From positions 2,976,001 to 3,040,000 of the forward strand of contig CP094668.1 of the NCBI GenBank assembly GCA_022836915.1: a DNA stretch of 64,000 bases. Reading direction: 5' to 3'. A program made the translations under genes and the position numbers. Positions 1 through 8,957 of this stretch are shown here, in pieces. How positions within the stretch are numbered: position 1 is the stretch's first letter; every line of letters starts with the position of its first letter. A model generated the notes under the pieces. The model saw only the letters and a program-made list of their open reading frames with translations. It searched no databases and was not told the DNA's origin. This stretch comes from Paenibacillus sp. OVF10. Its GTDB lineage: Bacteria > Bacillota > Bacilli > Paenibacillales > Paenibacillaceae.

Positions 1-90
1 TTATGTGTGCATTCCATGTATGAATTATACATTAAAGCCTCTGGGCTTTTAACCATATTAATCAAGTAATGAAACACATGGAAAAAATGA

Positions 91-131
91 AAACCGCTTC
101 CTGCTGAGGAAATCCCCTGCAAGAAGCGGCG
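91..131 (-). terminator. Rho-independent terminator
   Basis: Read on the minus strand, an 11-bp near-perfect stem (CCGCTTCTTGC paired with GCAGGAAGCGG) is followed by TTTTCATTTTTT. It lies just past the stop of the small minus-strand gene at 150-353 and would end its transcript. Confidence 0.8.
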
Positions 132-149
132 TGATCAATCTGAAAAAAA

Positions 150-353
150 TTATTGAATGTAAATCTCATTTTGATGCTCACAAATACTGTACTGAATGAT
201 TTCCATTGCGTCTCCCTGTTCCAGGATGCCCAGCCCATCCCGGAGGACAATCAGTGAGTCGAGTTCATTCGGTTTCAAGAAAGGGAGCATTTCCGGGCAC
301 CATCTGTTGACAATCTCAAACAGTTTTACCGTTTCCATATCCACAATAATCAC
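150..353 (-). CDS. Small hypothetical protein, 67 aa
   Basis: I do not recognise a named family. The start is a GTG preceded by a good AGGAAAGGG ribosome binding site; an in-frame ATG lies five codons further in. The product is soluble and acidic, with no signal peptide or membrane segment, and contains one Cys. It sits between its own promoter (472-499) and a terminator (91-131), so it is probably a monocistronic gene. The fit of promoter, binding site and terminator is the main argument that it is real. Confidence 0.6.
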   Translation of the reverse strand: MIIVDMETVKLFEIVNRWCPEMLPFLKPNELDSLIVLRDGLGILEQGDAMEIIQYSICEHQNEIYIQ

Positions 354-471
354 CCTTTCCTACTCGAATTCCAAAATGGTAAGTCATTCGGCGCGATTCG
401 GGAAAGCATATGGCCTGTGAAATTGAAGGGTTGAACCTGCTATACAACATATTTAGGAGCCGTACACCGTT

Positions 472-499
472 ATTATACCACAATGTTGTGAATTGTTAA
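472..499 (-). promoter_or_regulatory. Sigma-A-like promoter
   Basis: On the minus strand TTAACA, a 16-bp spacer and TATAAT lie between the YitT gene and the small gene at 150-353, giving the latter a 5' UTR of about 110 bases. Confidence 0.5.
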
Positions 500-512
500 C
501 CGTACAGGTGTC

Positions 513-1334
513 TCAACTTCTGCGAAATGAACCCATAACACCAACCGTTTCCACAATGTTAACAAAAGCGTTTGGATCTGTATCCTTGATAATACGTTTA
601 ATTTCAACCAACTCGTAGCGGGTAGTTACGGTCATGAGCATGTCCTTTTCAATATCCGTGTATGCTCCCTGAGTCTTAATTTTGGTAACTCCACGAGGCC
701 GAACAAGTAATTTTTTTAACATGGCTTCGGTTTCGTTTGTAATGATGTACAGTGTTACTTTGACGTGACTGATATGGATCAGATCAAGCACTTTGCCTGT
801 GATGTAGATGGATACCATGGAGGCCAAGGCTGTATTCCAATTGTCACTCAGGTATCCTGCAAGCATAATGATCGTACCGTTCATACCGGCCATCACTGTA
901 CCAATCGGAAAGTCTCGTTTACGCGTGAAAATGGACCCAACAATGTCGAGTCCTCCTGTGGAGCCGCCGACTCGGAAGGAAACACCAGTGCCCATTCCAA
1001 TAAGCACACCGCCAAATACAGAACTAAGTAAAGGGTCTGTAGCCACAGCAAAAACAGGCAGAAGCGCAATGAACCAGGAGGTGGCTGCTACCGAAAGAAT
1101 ACTTAACGTAATGAAGCGTCGTCCAAGAATAAACCAACCTGCAATGAGCAGGGGAATGTTAAGAACAAAATACATTATACTAAGATTCAACGTTGTAAAA
1201 TAACCCAGAAGCATTGAAATACCGGACACCCCGCCGCTTAAAAGCTGATGGGGGACCAAAAACCAGTTAAAGCCGCAGGCAATAGCTGCAGCACCCAAAA
1301 TGATCACTAAAGAGTGCCAAATTATTTTGGGCAA
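513..1334 (-). CDS. YitT family membrane protein
   Basis: The protein of 273 aa has about five or six N-terminal hydrophobic segments (residues ~10-170) followed by a soluble C-terminal domain of about 80 residues, the YitT_membrane plus DUF2179 layout common in Bacillales. The frame is open 57 codons further upstream, but a GAGGTG binding site six bases before a TTG at 1334 marks the start, and the sequence after it (PKIIWHSLVIILGAAAIACG) is the usual family N-terminus. The function of the family is not firmly known. It is a single gene on the minus strand, divergent from the RNA helicase. Confidence 0.85.
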   Translation of the reverse strand: MPKIIWHSLVIILGAAAIACGFNWFLVPHQLLSGGVSGISMLLGYFTTLNLSIMYFVLNIPLLIAGWFILGRRFITLSILSVAATSWFIALLPVFAVATDPLLSSVFGGVLIGMGTGVSFRVGGSTGGLDIVGSIFTRKRDFPIGTVMAGMNGTIIMLAGYLSDNWNTALASMVSIYITGKVLDLIHISHVKVTLYIITNETEAMLKKLLVRPRGVTKIKTQGAYTDIEKDMLMTVTTRYELVEIKRIIKDTDPNAFVNIVETVGVMGSFRRS

Positions 1335-1638
1335 TTTAATCACCTCATTTATATTTAAAACCAGATTGCTGGTAATCTTGAATTGTTTTGTGATATAATA
1401 ATTTGTGGATATTCTTGAGTAGGAAACTTTTCCTAAATGGAGCAATAAAATTTTGAAATGTTTCAAACACATGTATGTAGTTTTAGTCTTATGTTGGGGA
1501 CCCATTCATGGAATTATATTCGTTATGAAAATAATTCGTCCCGTTGGGATACCCTATAAATATTAACGCTACTTAAGAATACAGACAACAAAGTGGATTG
1601 TCCACCATGTCCACCATATAAAAGGAGCATGAATAATT

Positions 1639-3234
1639 TTGACAAATTTAAACTTTACAGATTTCAATCTTGAACCACTGGTGCTGCAAGCCATCACTGA
1701 GCTCGGGTTTGAAGAAGCAACACCGATCCAATCCAAAGCGATTCCTTTGGCACTCGAAGGCAGAGATTTGATTGGTCAAGCTCAAACAGGTACGGGTAAA
1801 ACAGCTGCATTCGGTATTCCGTTGATCAGCAAAATCACAAAAAGTGATGAGAAAATCCGCGCCCTTATTATGGCACCTACACGTGAACTTGCCATTCAAG
1901 TTGCTGAAGAGATCGAAAAACTCACTCGCTTCAAAGGTCTTCGCTCCCTGCCAATCTACGGCGGACAAGATATCGTGCGTCAAATCCGTGCACTGAAAAG
2001 AAAACCACAGATCATCATTGGTACACCTGGACGTCTCCTTGACCACATCAACCGCAAAACAATCAAACTAGATGATGTACAAACTGTTGTACTGGATGAA
2101 GCAGATGAAATGCTCGACATGGGTTTCATGGAGGATATCCAATCCATCCTGAAACAAGTTCCAGACGAGCGTCAAACCATGCTGTTCTCAGCAACAATGC
2201 CTCCTAACATTCAAAAATTGGCACAACAATTCTTGAACAATCCTGAACACATTTCTGTGATTCCGAAACATGTTAGTGCACCATTGATTGACCAATCCTA
2301 TATCGAAGTACCTGAGCGTCAAAAATTCGAAGCATTAAGCCGTTTGTTGGATATGGAATCTCCTGAACTGGCGATCGTATTCGGACGTACAAAACGTCGT
2401 GTTGACGAATTGGCTGAAGCTTTGCAAAAACGTGGATATTCTGCAGACGGTCTTCATGGTGACTTGTCCCAGAATCAACGTGATGCGGTAATGCGTAAGT
2501 TCCGTGACGGCAGCATTGACGTACTCGTTGCAACAGACGTGGCTGCACGTGGTCTCGACGTATCTGGTGTAACTCACGTTGTTAACTTTGACCTTCCGCA
2601 AGATCCGGAGAGTTATGTTCACCGTATCGGTCGTACAGGTCGTGCGGGTAAAGAGGGTGCTGCTTGGTCCTTCGTTACACCGCGTGAGATTGATCACTTG
2701 CACTTCATCGAGCGTGTAACACGTCACCGTATTCCACGTAAACCACTGCCAACAATGGCAGAAGCGGTTGAAGGTAAACAACGTTTGACAGCAGAGCGCT
2801 TGCTGGAAATCGTACAATCAGGTGAACTGAACGAATACAAAGGTATTGCGATTCAAATGCTTGAGCAATATGATTCTGTTCAACTGTTGTCGGCTGCACT
2901 GAAGCTCCTGACAGGTGACAAGAAAGATGCTCAAGTTGATCTGACTCCTGAAGATCCAATCCGTGCAAAACGTCGTAAACCGGATGTTCGCTCTGGCGGA
3001 CGTAAACCATCAGGTTACAGCGGTAACCGCACAAGTGGTAGCGGCGGCAGTGGTGGTGGTTACAACCGCGATCGCAACAGCAGTGGTGGCGGACGTGGCG
3101 GTTACAACCGTGATCGTAACAGCGGCAGCAGCACTGGCGGTGGAAGCAGAGAAGGTGGTTACAACCGTGACCGCAAACCGCGTCCAAGCAGTAACGAAGG
3201 ACGTCGTCCAGCGAAAGATTCTTCTTTCGAGTAA
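1639..3234 (+). CDS. cshA: DEAD-box ATP-dependent RNA helicase, CshA-like
   Basis: This is a 531-aa RNA helicase that unwinds RNA duplexes and in Bacillales takes part in mRNA turnover, ribosome assembly and cold adaptation. Visible motifs are the Q motif (FEEATPIQ, ~24-31), motif I AQTGTGKT (48-55), PTREL, DEAD (~153-156), SAT, and HRIGRTGR (~328-335). The C-terminal ~70 residues form a Gly/Arg/Ser-rich tail with repeated YNRDR units, an RNA-binding extension. The start is TTG after AAAGGAG. A 10-bp terminator follows. The gene is long for the family only because of the RG tail. cshA is assigned by overall likeness; another paralogue name is possible. Confidence 0.92.
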   Translation: MTNLNFTDFNLEPLVLQAITELGFEEATPIQSKAIPLALEGRDLIGQAQTGTGKTAAFGIPLISKITKSDEKIRALIMAPTRELAIQVAEEIEKLTRFKGLRSLPIYGGQDIVRQIRALKRKPQIIIGTPGRLLDHINRKTIKLDDVQTVVLDEADEMLDMGFMEDIQSILKQVPDERQTMLFSATMPPNIQKLAQQFLNNPEHISVIPKHVSAPLIDQSYIEVPERQKFEALSRLLDMESPELAIVFGRTKRRVDELAEALQKRGYSADGLHGDLSQNQRDAVMRKFRDGSIDVLVATDVAARGLDVSGVTHVVNFDLPQDPESYVHRIGRTGRAGKEGAAWSFVTPREIDHLHFIERVTRHRIPRKPLPTMAEAVEGKQRLTAERLLEIVQSGELNEYKGIAIQMLEQYDSVQLLSAALKLLTGDKKDAQVDLTPEDPIRAKRRKPDVRSGGRKPSGYSGNRTSGSGGSGGGYNRDRNSSGGGRGGYNRDRNSGSSTGGGSREGGYNRDRKPRPSSNEGRRPAKDSSFE

Positions 3235-3252
3235 TATAAACGTATAATCTGA

Positions 3253-3287
3253 AAAATGGAGCGGGCAACTGCTCCATTTTTTTATTT
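3253..3287 (+). terminator. Rho-independent terminator of the helicase gene
   Basis: AAAATGGAGC pairs with GCTCCATTTT around an 8-base loop and is followed by a T run. Confidence 0.85.
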
Positions 3288-3451
3288 TCAAAATTACTGC
3301 ATCATTTATTTCACTGCCAGAAGCGGCTAGAAGCGCTAGTTAAGGACAATGACGATCTCTTTTCGGGAAGTACTGGCTTTTCCTATCTATAATAAGGTAT
3401 ATTAATATTAGACTTCAGGTAATACGCAAGGCTGCAGAGGAGGAGAAATGT

Positions 3452-4264
3452 TTGGAATTTAAAGGAGCTATGGGTGGGATCTACCGGCTTACAGAGTGGA
3501 TTACGAGACTGGCCGCAACCAATCTGTTGTGGGCTATTTGTTCGTCTCCGTTCTTGTTTTTCTTGATTATGAAACTGCTCGTGATGCAGCAGAACCTCGC
3601 AAACGAATCATTGCAAATGAACTGGGCTATAGCTATTGTGGCACCGCTTACACTGTTCCCGGCGACTTCGGCGCTGTTTACGGTTGTTCGTAAATGGAAT
3701 ATGGGCGATACGGATGTACCGATCTTCCGTACTTTCTTTGTAGGTTACAAGGAAAACTACAAGCAAAGTTTAATTGGGGGCATTTTTTACACACTGCTGT
3801 TCGCGATTATGTATCTGGATTATACAGTGTACATGACGCAGTTCCGCAATATGCAGCTCGTGGGAATCATCATGTTAGTACTGCTTCTCTTGTTATTTGT
3901 ATCACTCTTTAACTTTTTCTCGATGGTTGTACACTATCATATGTCCATCGGACTCATTATCAAAAACGCGGTATTGCTTACGCTGATCAGACCATTCCGT
4001 GTATTTTCCACATTGCTGGGAAGTGGATTGCTGTTCTACATCGGTTTCCGTTATCCGGTCTTGTTCGTTTTCTTCATTATCAGCATCATTGCTTGGTTCG
4101 CTTTCTTTAACTTCTACGCAACCTTCAACAAGATGCAGGAGCAGATGGAGAAGATGCAACTCAAGAAGGAAGAAGAGGAAGCTGCTGCGCTGGCTGAACA
4201 ATCAGCAGAGAATGGTGAGACATCTGAGCCATCAGACGACAAAAACATTACATTGCAAAAATAA
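3452..4264 (+). CDS. DUF624 (YesL-like) membrane protein
   Basis: The product of 270 aa has about five hydrophobic segments and a charged C-terminal tail from residue ~225 with an acidic, Lys/Glu-rich coiled stretch (KMQEQMEKMQLKKEEEEAAA). The pattern GGIYRLTEWITRLAATNLLW at the N-terminus is typical of DUF624/YesL proteins, often found beside sugar transporters and two-component systems; here it stands alone. The start is TTG 8 bases after GAGGAGG. No reaction is known for the family. Confidence 0.8.
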   Translation: MEFKGAMGGIYRLTEWITRLAATNLLWAICSSPFLFFLIMKLLVMQQNLANESLQMNWAIAIVAPLTLFPATSALFTVVRKWNMGDTDVPIFRTFFVGYKENYKQSLIGGIFYTLLFAIMYLDYTVYMTQFRNMQLVGIIMLVLLLLLFVSLFNFFSMVVHYHMSIGLIIKNAVLLTLIRPFRVFSTLLGSGLLFYIGFRYPVLFVFFIISIIAWFAFFNFYATFNKMQEQMEKMQLKKEEEEAAALAEQSAENGETSEPSDDKNITLQK

Positions 4265-4281
4265 AACATGATGGATCGCCA

Positions 4282-4310
4282 TTTACTTTTTACACAGTTA
4301 GGGATATAAT
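4282..4310 (+). promoter_or_regulatory. Sigma-A promoter of the 6S-like RNA
   Basis: TTTACT, a 17-bp spacer and a perfect TATAAT place the transcription start near 4317, right at the 5' arm of the structured RNA. Confidence 0.65.
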
Positions 4311-4317
4311 AATTGTA

Positions 4318-4565
4318 CATCCTGCGATGTACGTTTCGGTTATTCGTTGTTTTGAACCAATGATGATGTCTTCGGGAGATCAACACAGAATGTTGCTGAA
4401 AAGCCCTGTCTATACGACATGGGGACTTCAAAAAGCATTTTTGCGGTCACCCACCTGCCAAGCAGGTTCATAAGACAATGTAGCCGGACGGCATAGGCGG
4501 GTTCCTAAATCTTATGTACAGCACCCTGACTTTTCCTCTTCAGAAGGAATTTCAGGGTGTTTTTA
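4318..4565 (+). ncRNA. ssrS: Probable 6S RNA with terminator
   Basis: This non-coding stretch begins seven bases after a strong promoter and ends in a perfect 8-bp terminator (CACCCTGA/TCAGGGTG, 4523-4559, then TTTTT). The 5' end TGCGATGTAC can pair with GTACAGCA near 4533, closing a long rod. Internal blocks such as TTGAACCAATGATG, GATCAACACAGAATGTTGCT and GGTTCATAAGACAATGTAG resemble Firmicute 6S RNA, which binds the sigma-A holoenzyme and mimics an open promoter. This identification rests on remembered consensus and on the rod-like fold; a covariance-model search would settle it. Confidence 0.7.
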
Positions 4566-4688
4566 AGTTGTAATGAATGTTTTTGATTGGTTTTACGATA
4601 AATATGATGCTTGCCCTTTTGTTACTACTTGAACAATGTTACACTAAGATACATAAATGGAACGGTTACATTCAAAGGAGGAAGGGTC

Positions 4689-5081
4689 TTGACCTTAAAG
4701 AGAACGCTCGTCGGTATCATCCGCAGCATGGAGGGGACCAGCGATCGAGCCAAGGATCCCAAATTAAAAACACGGTATTATAACTTATCCAAAGACAGAG
4801 CCTGGGAAGAGGTCTCTTCGACACTCAAAAAGATTCCGGGTTATAAAGTGCTGCATGAAGTGCCTTCTGTTGGAGAAGTTATTCTGGAGAAGCGGACTAC
4901 CTTTGGACGGACGATGGATATTACAGTTTCCATTATCTCGGTAAGTCCTGTTCGTAGTGCGGTGGATATGTATTCAGCTTCACGTGGTTCACTTGGAGAC
5001 TTGGGTTCCAATTATCGCACGATTATGAATTTATTCTCTGTACTCGATAAAAAGCTAAGCAAGTATAAAGCAAATGATTGA
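4689..5081 (+). CDS. DUF1499 family protein
   Basis: The 130-aa product begins at a TTG six bases after AGGAGG; the frame continues upstream but without a binding site. The C-terminal half (VDMYSASRGSLGDLGSNYRT) matches the typical DUF1499 ending of Ser/Arg-rich motif, DLG and N followed by a helix. It has no membrane segment and is probably cytosolic. The function of the family is unknown. The gene is followed by a shared terminator with tpx. Confidence 0.7.
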   Translation: MTLKRTLVGIIRSMEGTSDRAKDPKLKTRYYNLSKDRAWEEVSSTLKKIPGYKVLHEVPSVGEVILEKRTTFGRTMDITVSIISVSPVRSAVDMYSASRGSLGDLGSNYRTIMNLFSVLDKKLSKYKAND

Positions 5082-5096
5082 AATAGATGATAAATA

Positions 5097-5135
5097 ACAA
5101 AAAGCGAGTGAAGGTTAACCTTCCTCGCTTTTGTT
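5097..5135. terminator. Bidirectional terminator
   Basis: AAAAAGCGAG-GAAGG pairs with CCTTC-CTCGCTTTT, with T-rich flanks on both strands. It separates the DUF1499 gene from the convergent tpx gene. Confidence 0.8.
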
Positions 5136-5153
5136 CTGAACGTATGATAACTT

Positions 5154-5671
5154 CTACAGCAAAGCTTTTACAGCAGCAATTGCTTGTTCGAAGTTAGGGA
5201 GTCTGTCATTTCAGGCAAATACTCCACATATGTAATCCGGTCTTCGGCATCCAAAACAAAAATGGAGCGCATGTCGAGTTGGAATTCTTTGATCAGAACG
5301 CCGTAGTCTTCACCGAAAGAACGTGTTTTGTAGTCTGACAATGTAACTACGCGGTCAACACCAGCTGCTCCACACCAACGGGCCTGAGCGAACGGAAGGT
5401 CAACGCTGACTGTCAAGACAACAACATTGTCTCCGAGTTCTCCAGCTTCCACGTTGAAACGACGAGTTTGCGCATCGCATACGCCAGTATCCAGGGAAGG
5501 AACAACGCTGATTAATTTGATTTTGCCTGCGAAGTCTTTCAGGGAAGCGTCCTCAACCAGGTTCTTGCTCAGTGTAAAATCAGGTGCTTGATCGCCCACT
5601 TTCAGTTCGGGTCCGATCAATGTAATAGGGTTGCCTTTAAATGTGGCTGCGCCTGTACGTTCTTGTGTCAT
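5154..5671 (-). CDS. tpx: Thiol peroxidase (Tpx), C-terminus frameshifted
   Basis: Tpx reduces peroxides with thioredoxin. The peroxidatic Cys is in [15 protein letters not shown] (~Cys65) and the resolving Cys in ARWCGAAG (~Cys100). The ATG at 5671 has AAGGAGG nine bases upstream. As written the frame ends at 5168 with an odd tail ([11 protein letters not shown]). Adding one C to the CCC run at about 5207 (minus strand) restores [16 protein letters not shown] and a stop at 5154, the normal family ending and a 172-aa protein. The change is therefore probably a sequencing error. A TATAAT at 5715-5720 is the likely -10 box. Confidence 0.9.
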
Positions 5672-5819
5672 AATAATGTTCCTCCTTATAAATTGGTGAT
5701 CCGTGCCAAAATCCATTATAATCTTTTATGAAAGGCATTGTCCAATTCGGGCATGTACCATTACGATGGATCAGAGATGTAAGTCCGATCTGAACAGGGT
5801 GGAGTGAAAGAAGAAATTT

Positions 5820-6445
5820 ATGATATTTATTCGCTATGAGAACTGGAAAGGTTATTTGAAGTATTTCCCTTTGACGTCGCTTTTTTAATTGCCAATGTAG
5901 TCATGTTTATTGTATTAACGGTGAACGGTGGATCAACGAACAATATGGTGCTGCTGAAATTTGGGGCACTCACGAATCATGAACTGTTCGCACATGAATG
6001 GTGGCGTTACATTACATCCATGTTCCTGCATGCGGGCTTCAGTCATTTATTGTTTAACAGCTTTGCGTTAATCGTATTTGCACCACCGATGGAGCGGTTG
6101 CTCGGGTCGGTAAGGTATGGTGTATTGTACCTGGGTGGCGGTGTATTGGGTAATATTCTTGCTGTTGCGTGGTACAACTCCGTTGGGAGTATTACCATCT
6201 CGGTAGGGGCTTCAGGAGCGATCTATGCTGTCTATGGTGCATTCCTGTATGTAGCACTGTTCCAGCGAACGATGATGGATGAGGCTTCGCGCAAAACGAT
6301 GTACACGTTGCTTTTGTTCGGAATCATATTCTCCTTCGCCATGTCGGGCATCAATTGGATGGCTCACCTCGGAGGATTGTTGGGTGGATTCTTTATTTAC
6401 GGACTGTTGATCAGGTTGTGGAAACCCCGTAGCTTAAAGCGGTAG
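5820..6445 (+). pseudogene. Rhomboid family intramembrane serine protease, frameshifted
   Basis: Rhomboids cleave membrane proteins within the bilayer. The catalytic Ser is in SVGASGAIYAVYGA and the catalytic His in NWMAHLGGLLGG, with about six membrane segments. The reading frame from ATG 5820 (after GGAGTGAAAG) runs MIFIRYENWKGYLKYFPLTS and then stops at the T6 run 5881-5886; one more T continues it as LFLIANVVMF into the long downstream frame, giving 208 aa. Without repair the longest frame starts internally near 5903. It is most likely an intact gene with a homopolymer error. Confidence 0.85.
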
Positions 6446-6514
6446 TCAGAACGTTCTCAAGATGGAATGCAATCAAGGATAAGTAGGGTATAACAGATTG
6501 GAGCGATCAGGCGA

Positions 6515-7424
6515 GTGGAATTAAGACAGTTGCATTACTTTTTGAAAGTGGCACAGAAGGAACATGTAACACAGGCTGCTGAAGAGTTGCATGTGGCACA
6601 GTCGGCGGTGAGTCGTCAGATTCATCAGCTGGAAGAAGAACTGGGCGTGGATCTTTTTATGCAAAAGGGACGAAATCTGCAGTTGACTGCAGTAGGGCAG
6701 CTTTTTTGCAAACGAATTGAAGGTATCTTGAAAGATTTGGACAAGGCAGTCGGGGAAGTTCATGAGTTTCTGGACCCGGAGCATGGGGAGATTCGAATTG
6801 GATTTCCGCATAGCCTGGGGATTCATCTCATTCCTTCCGTGGTGGCTGCTTTCCGTCAGCGCTACCCCAACGTGAAATTCAGATTTAAGCAGGGGATGTT
6901 CCCTACACTGATTCGTGATGTATTATCGGGTGAGGTAGACTTGGCATTTATTTCTCCTTTTCCAGAGAAGCATGATCAAGTAGATGGTGATATTGTACTT
7001 ACGGAAGAATTACACGCCATCCTTCCCCCAATCACCCGTTAGCTGGTGAAGAGACAATTGCGCTTGAACAGCTCAAGGATGATAAATTTGTATTGTTTAG
7101 CAAAGGTTATTCTCTTCGTCCTATTGTGTGGCATGCCTGTCTGGAAGCTGGTTTTACACCCAAGATTGCTTTTGAAGGGGAAGAGACCGACACTATCCGC
7201 GGATTGGTTGCTGCGGGCATGGGGTCAGTCTGCTGCCTGAGATGGCGTTATTCCAGACGAACCCGTTGCAACCGGCACATGTGGCCATCTCTCATCCCAA
7301 AGTAACACGGACCATTGGGTTGATTCACCGTGCGGATGACAAGCTACCGCTGGTTGCCCAGTCCTTTCGTTCATTTTTGCTTCATTATTTTGGTTTACAA
7401 CAAAACAATACCCCATCCGATTAA
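6515..7424 (+). pseudogene. LysR family transcriptional regulator, two frameshifts
   Basis: The first 60 residues are a LysR winged helix (MELRQLHYFLKVAQ ... QSAVSRQIHQLEEELGVDLF), followed by an effector-binding domain. The frame breaks at about 7025-7031 (C5 run; one more base continues as NHPLAGEETIALEQLKDD) and again at about 7220-7224 (GGGG before TCAGTC; one more G gives MGVSLLPEMALF). With both repaired the protein is 303 aa, the normal LysR length. Its start is a GTG. The rhomboid gene lies just upstream and is co-directional. The regulated genes are unknown. Confidence 0.88.
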
Positions 7425-7441
7425 CGGTGGGGTATTGTTTT
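7400..7441. terminator. Bidirectional terminator
   Basis: AACAATACCCCA pairs with TGGGGTATTGTT around a 12-base loop, flanked by A and T runs, between the convergent lysR and yugP genes. Confidence 0.85.
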
Positions 7442-7467
7442 TTGTTTTTGTTGTATTAGGTATCTGA

Positions 7468-8148
7468 TTAATCGCGGCTGTTGAAGATTCCGATGTAACG
7501 AATCAACTCAAGCAGTGAGATCAACGCTGCAGCAACATAAGTCAAGGCTGCGGCATTCAGAACTTTTGCAACACCTTTTTCTTCTTCATTACGAATGTAC
7601 CCTTCGGATACCATAATCTCTCTAGCGCGATTACTTGCATTGAACTCAACCGGTAAAGTGATGAGTTGGAATGCTACAGTTACGGAGAAGAAGATGATAC
7701 CGATACCTACAAGGTTCATGGCATTGAAGATGAATCCTGCAATCAACAGGAATGGAGCTAATCCGGATGCAAAGTTCACAATTGGGAAGATCCGGTGACG
7801 CAGTGCCAGCATCGGATAACTTTCTTTATGCTGAATGGCGTGGCCAACTTCGTGACACGCTACCGAAACAGCTGAGATTGAGTTTTCATAATATACTGGT
7901 TCTGATAAACGTACAACCCGATTGATCGGATCATAGTGATCAGAGAGCGTGCCGCGTACAGGTTCAATTGGAACATCGTGCAGGCCGTTAGCATCAAGCA
8001 TCTGGCGAGCGGCATCGTAACCAGTCATTCCGTTCTGGTTCGGTACCTCCGACCAACGTCTAAACGTACCTTTAACGCGAAATTGCGCCCATAAAGAGAG
8101 CAAAAAGGCGATAATGATCAATACGAACATACCGTTATTAAAACTCAT
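7468..8148 (-). CDS. yugP: YugP family zinc metallopeptidase
   Basis: This membrane-bound protease-like protein of 226 aa has the zinc-binding motif HEVGHAIQH near residues 106-114, an N-terminal membrane segment and two or three C-terminal hydrophobic segments. Two in-frame ATGs lie at 8154 and 8148; the second is seven bases from GGAGG while the first overlaps it, so 8148 is chosen. The MerR-type gene lies immediately upstream on the same strand with a 28-base gap, suggesting cotranscription. The substrate is unknown. Confidence 0.88.
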   Translation of the reverse strand: MSFNNGMFVLIIIAFLLSLWAQFRVKGTFRRWSEVPNQNGMTGYDAARQMLDANGLHDVPIEPVRGTLSDHYDPINRVVRLSEPVYYENSISAVSVACHEVGHAIQHKESYPMLALRHRIFPIVNFASGLAPFLLIAGFIFNAMNLVGIGIIFFSVTVAFQLITLPVEFNASNRAREIMVSEGYIRNEEEKGVAKVLNAAALTYVAAALISLLELIRYIGIFNSRD

Positions 8149-8176
8149 ATTCATTCCTCCGCTTTCTAAAAATAAG

Positions 8177-8605
8177 CTACATCATGGTGTTCTCAAGCAA
8201 GATTTTTAGTGCCTCCATTGTACCGGCACTTTTGGTGAGGAGTCCTGCCATCATTTTACGTGCTTGTACAGGTTTCATCTCTCCAAGTAGCGGTTTGAGT
8301 TCGTTAACCTCTCGCTCAAGTTGTTGTACATGAAGCTCCAACGTTGTCAGTTTGCTGGCAACTTGTTCTTCTGTACTAACCAGACGCCACTTCTCAAGAG
8401 ATTGCTTAATCTCGTCGAGACTATACTTCTCTTGTTTCATCTGTACAATACGTTCAAGCCTCGTTAAAGTTTCATTACTATAGAGACGATAATTTTTTTG
8501 TGTACGTTCTTCGGGAGCGATTAGTCCAAGCTTTGTGTAATAATCAATCGTCCGTTCACTAACACCAGCGGTCTTGGCAAGTTCGCCAATCCGAAAAAGT
8601 TTCAT
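8177..8605 (-). CDS. MerR family transcriptional regulator
   Basis: The 142-aa protein has a MerR helix-turn-helix at its N-terminus (FRIGELAKTAGVSERTIDYY) and a long coiled-coil dimerisation helix (~75-105), but no obvious metal-binding cysteines, so it is not a classical metal sensor. The open frame extends much further upstream with no family likeness; ATG 8605 after TTGGGG is chosen because the family begins there. It is probably in one transcript with yugP and divergent from amtB. Confidence 0.85.
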   Translation of the reverse strand: MKLFRIGELAKTAGVSERTIDYYTKLGLIAPEERTQKNYRLYSNETLTRLERIVQMKQEKYSLDEIKQSLEKWRLVSTEEQVASKLTTLELHVQQLEREVNELKPLLGEMKPVQARKMMAGLLTKSAGTMEALKILLENTMM

Positions 8606-8871
8606 ATCCCCAATGATATTCACCTCGCTTGCAAGTTCAAATGTAGGGAATTGTAGTTTCCACTTGTGAATTTCTAGACTACGCCCAATTTTTCTTACTA
8701 ATAAGTATGATACATGATCTTTAACCGTACAGTCAAACGTTATGCTTTGGCAATCAGCATACTGCATTTCTATATCTATGTGCTCATAGAATGTGATTAT
8801 GTACTTAAGTGCAAGAAAAAGACGTATGACTTTATTCCCAGAAATAATTTTCAGTTTTGATGAAAATACTC

Positions 8872-8901
8872 TTGTCAACTTTCCTCTCTTCTGCTTATAA
8901 T
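8872..8901 (+). promoter_or_regulatory. amtB promoter
   Basis: TTGTCA, an 18-bp spacer and TATAAT give a transcription start near 8908. Confidence 0.6.
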
Positions 8902-8922
8902 GACATTAAGAGTTTCACGTTA

Positions 8923-8939
8923 TGTGAAGAAACTTAACA
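8923..8939 (+). promoter_or_regulatory. GlnR/TnrA-type operator
   Basis: TGTGAAGAAACTTAACA fits the GlnR/TnrA consensus TGTNA-N7-TNACA exactly. It starts about 15 bases after the predicted transcription start of amtB, a position suited to repression by GlnR when nitrogen is plentiful. Confidence 0.75.
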
Positions 8940-8957
8940 TAAGAGGGAGTGGGGTAT

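Noticed and set aside
2705..3277. 190-aa frame antisense to the helicase tail
   Set aside because: Repetitive His/Cys/Arg composition arises from the Gly-rich repeats of the helicase read in reverse.
6515..7424. Programmed frameshifting in the LysR and other broken genes
   Set aside because: No slippery heptamer with downstream structure is shared, and so many unrelated genes are affected that sequencing error is far simpler.
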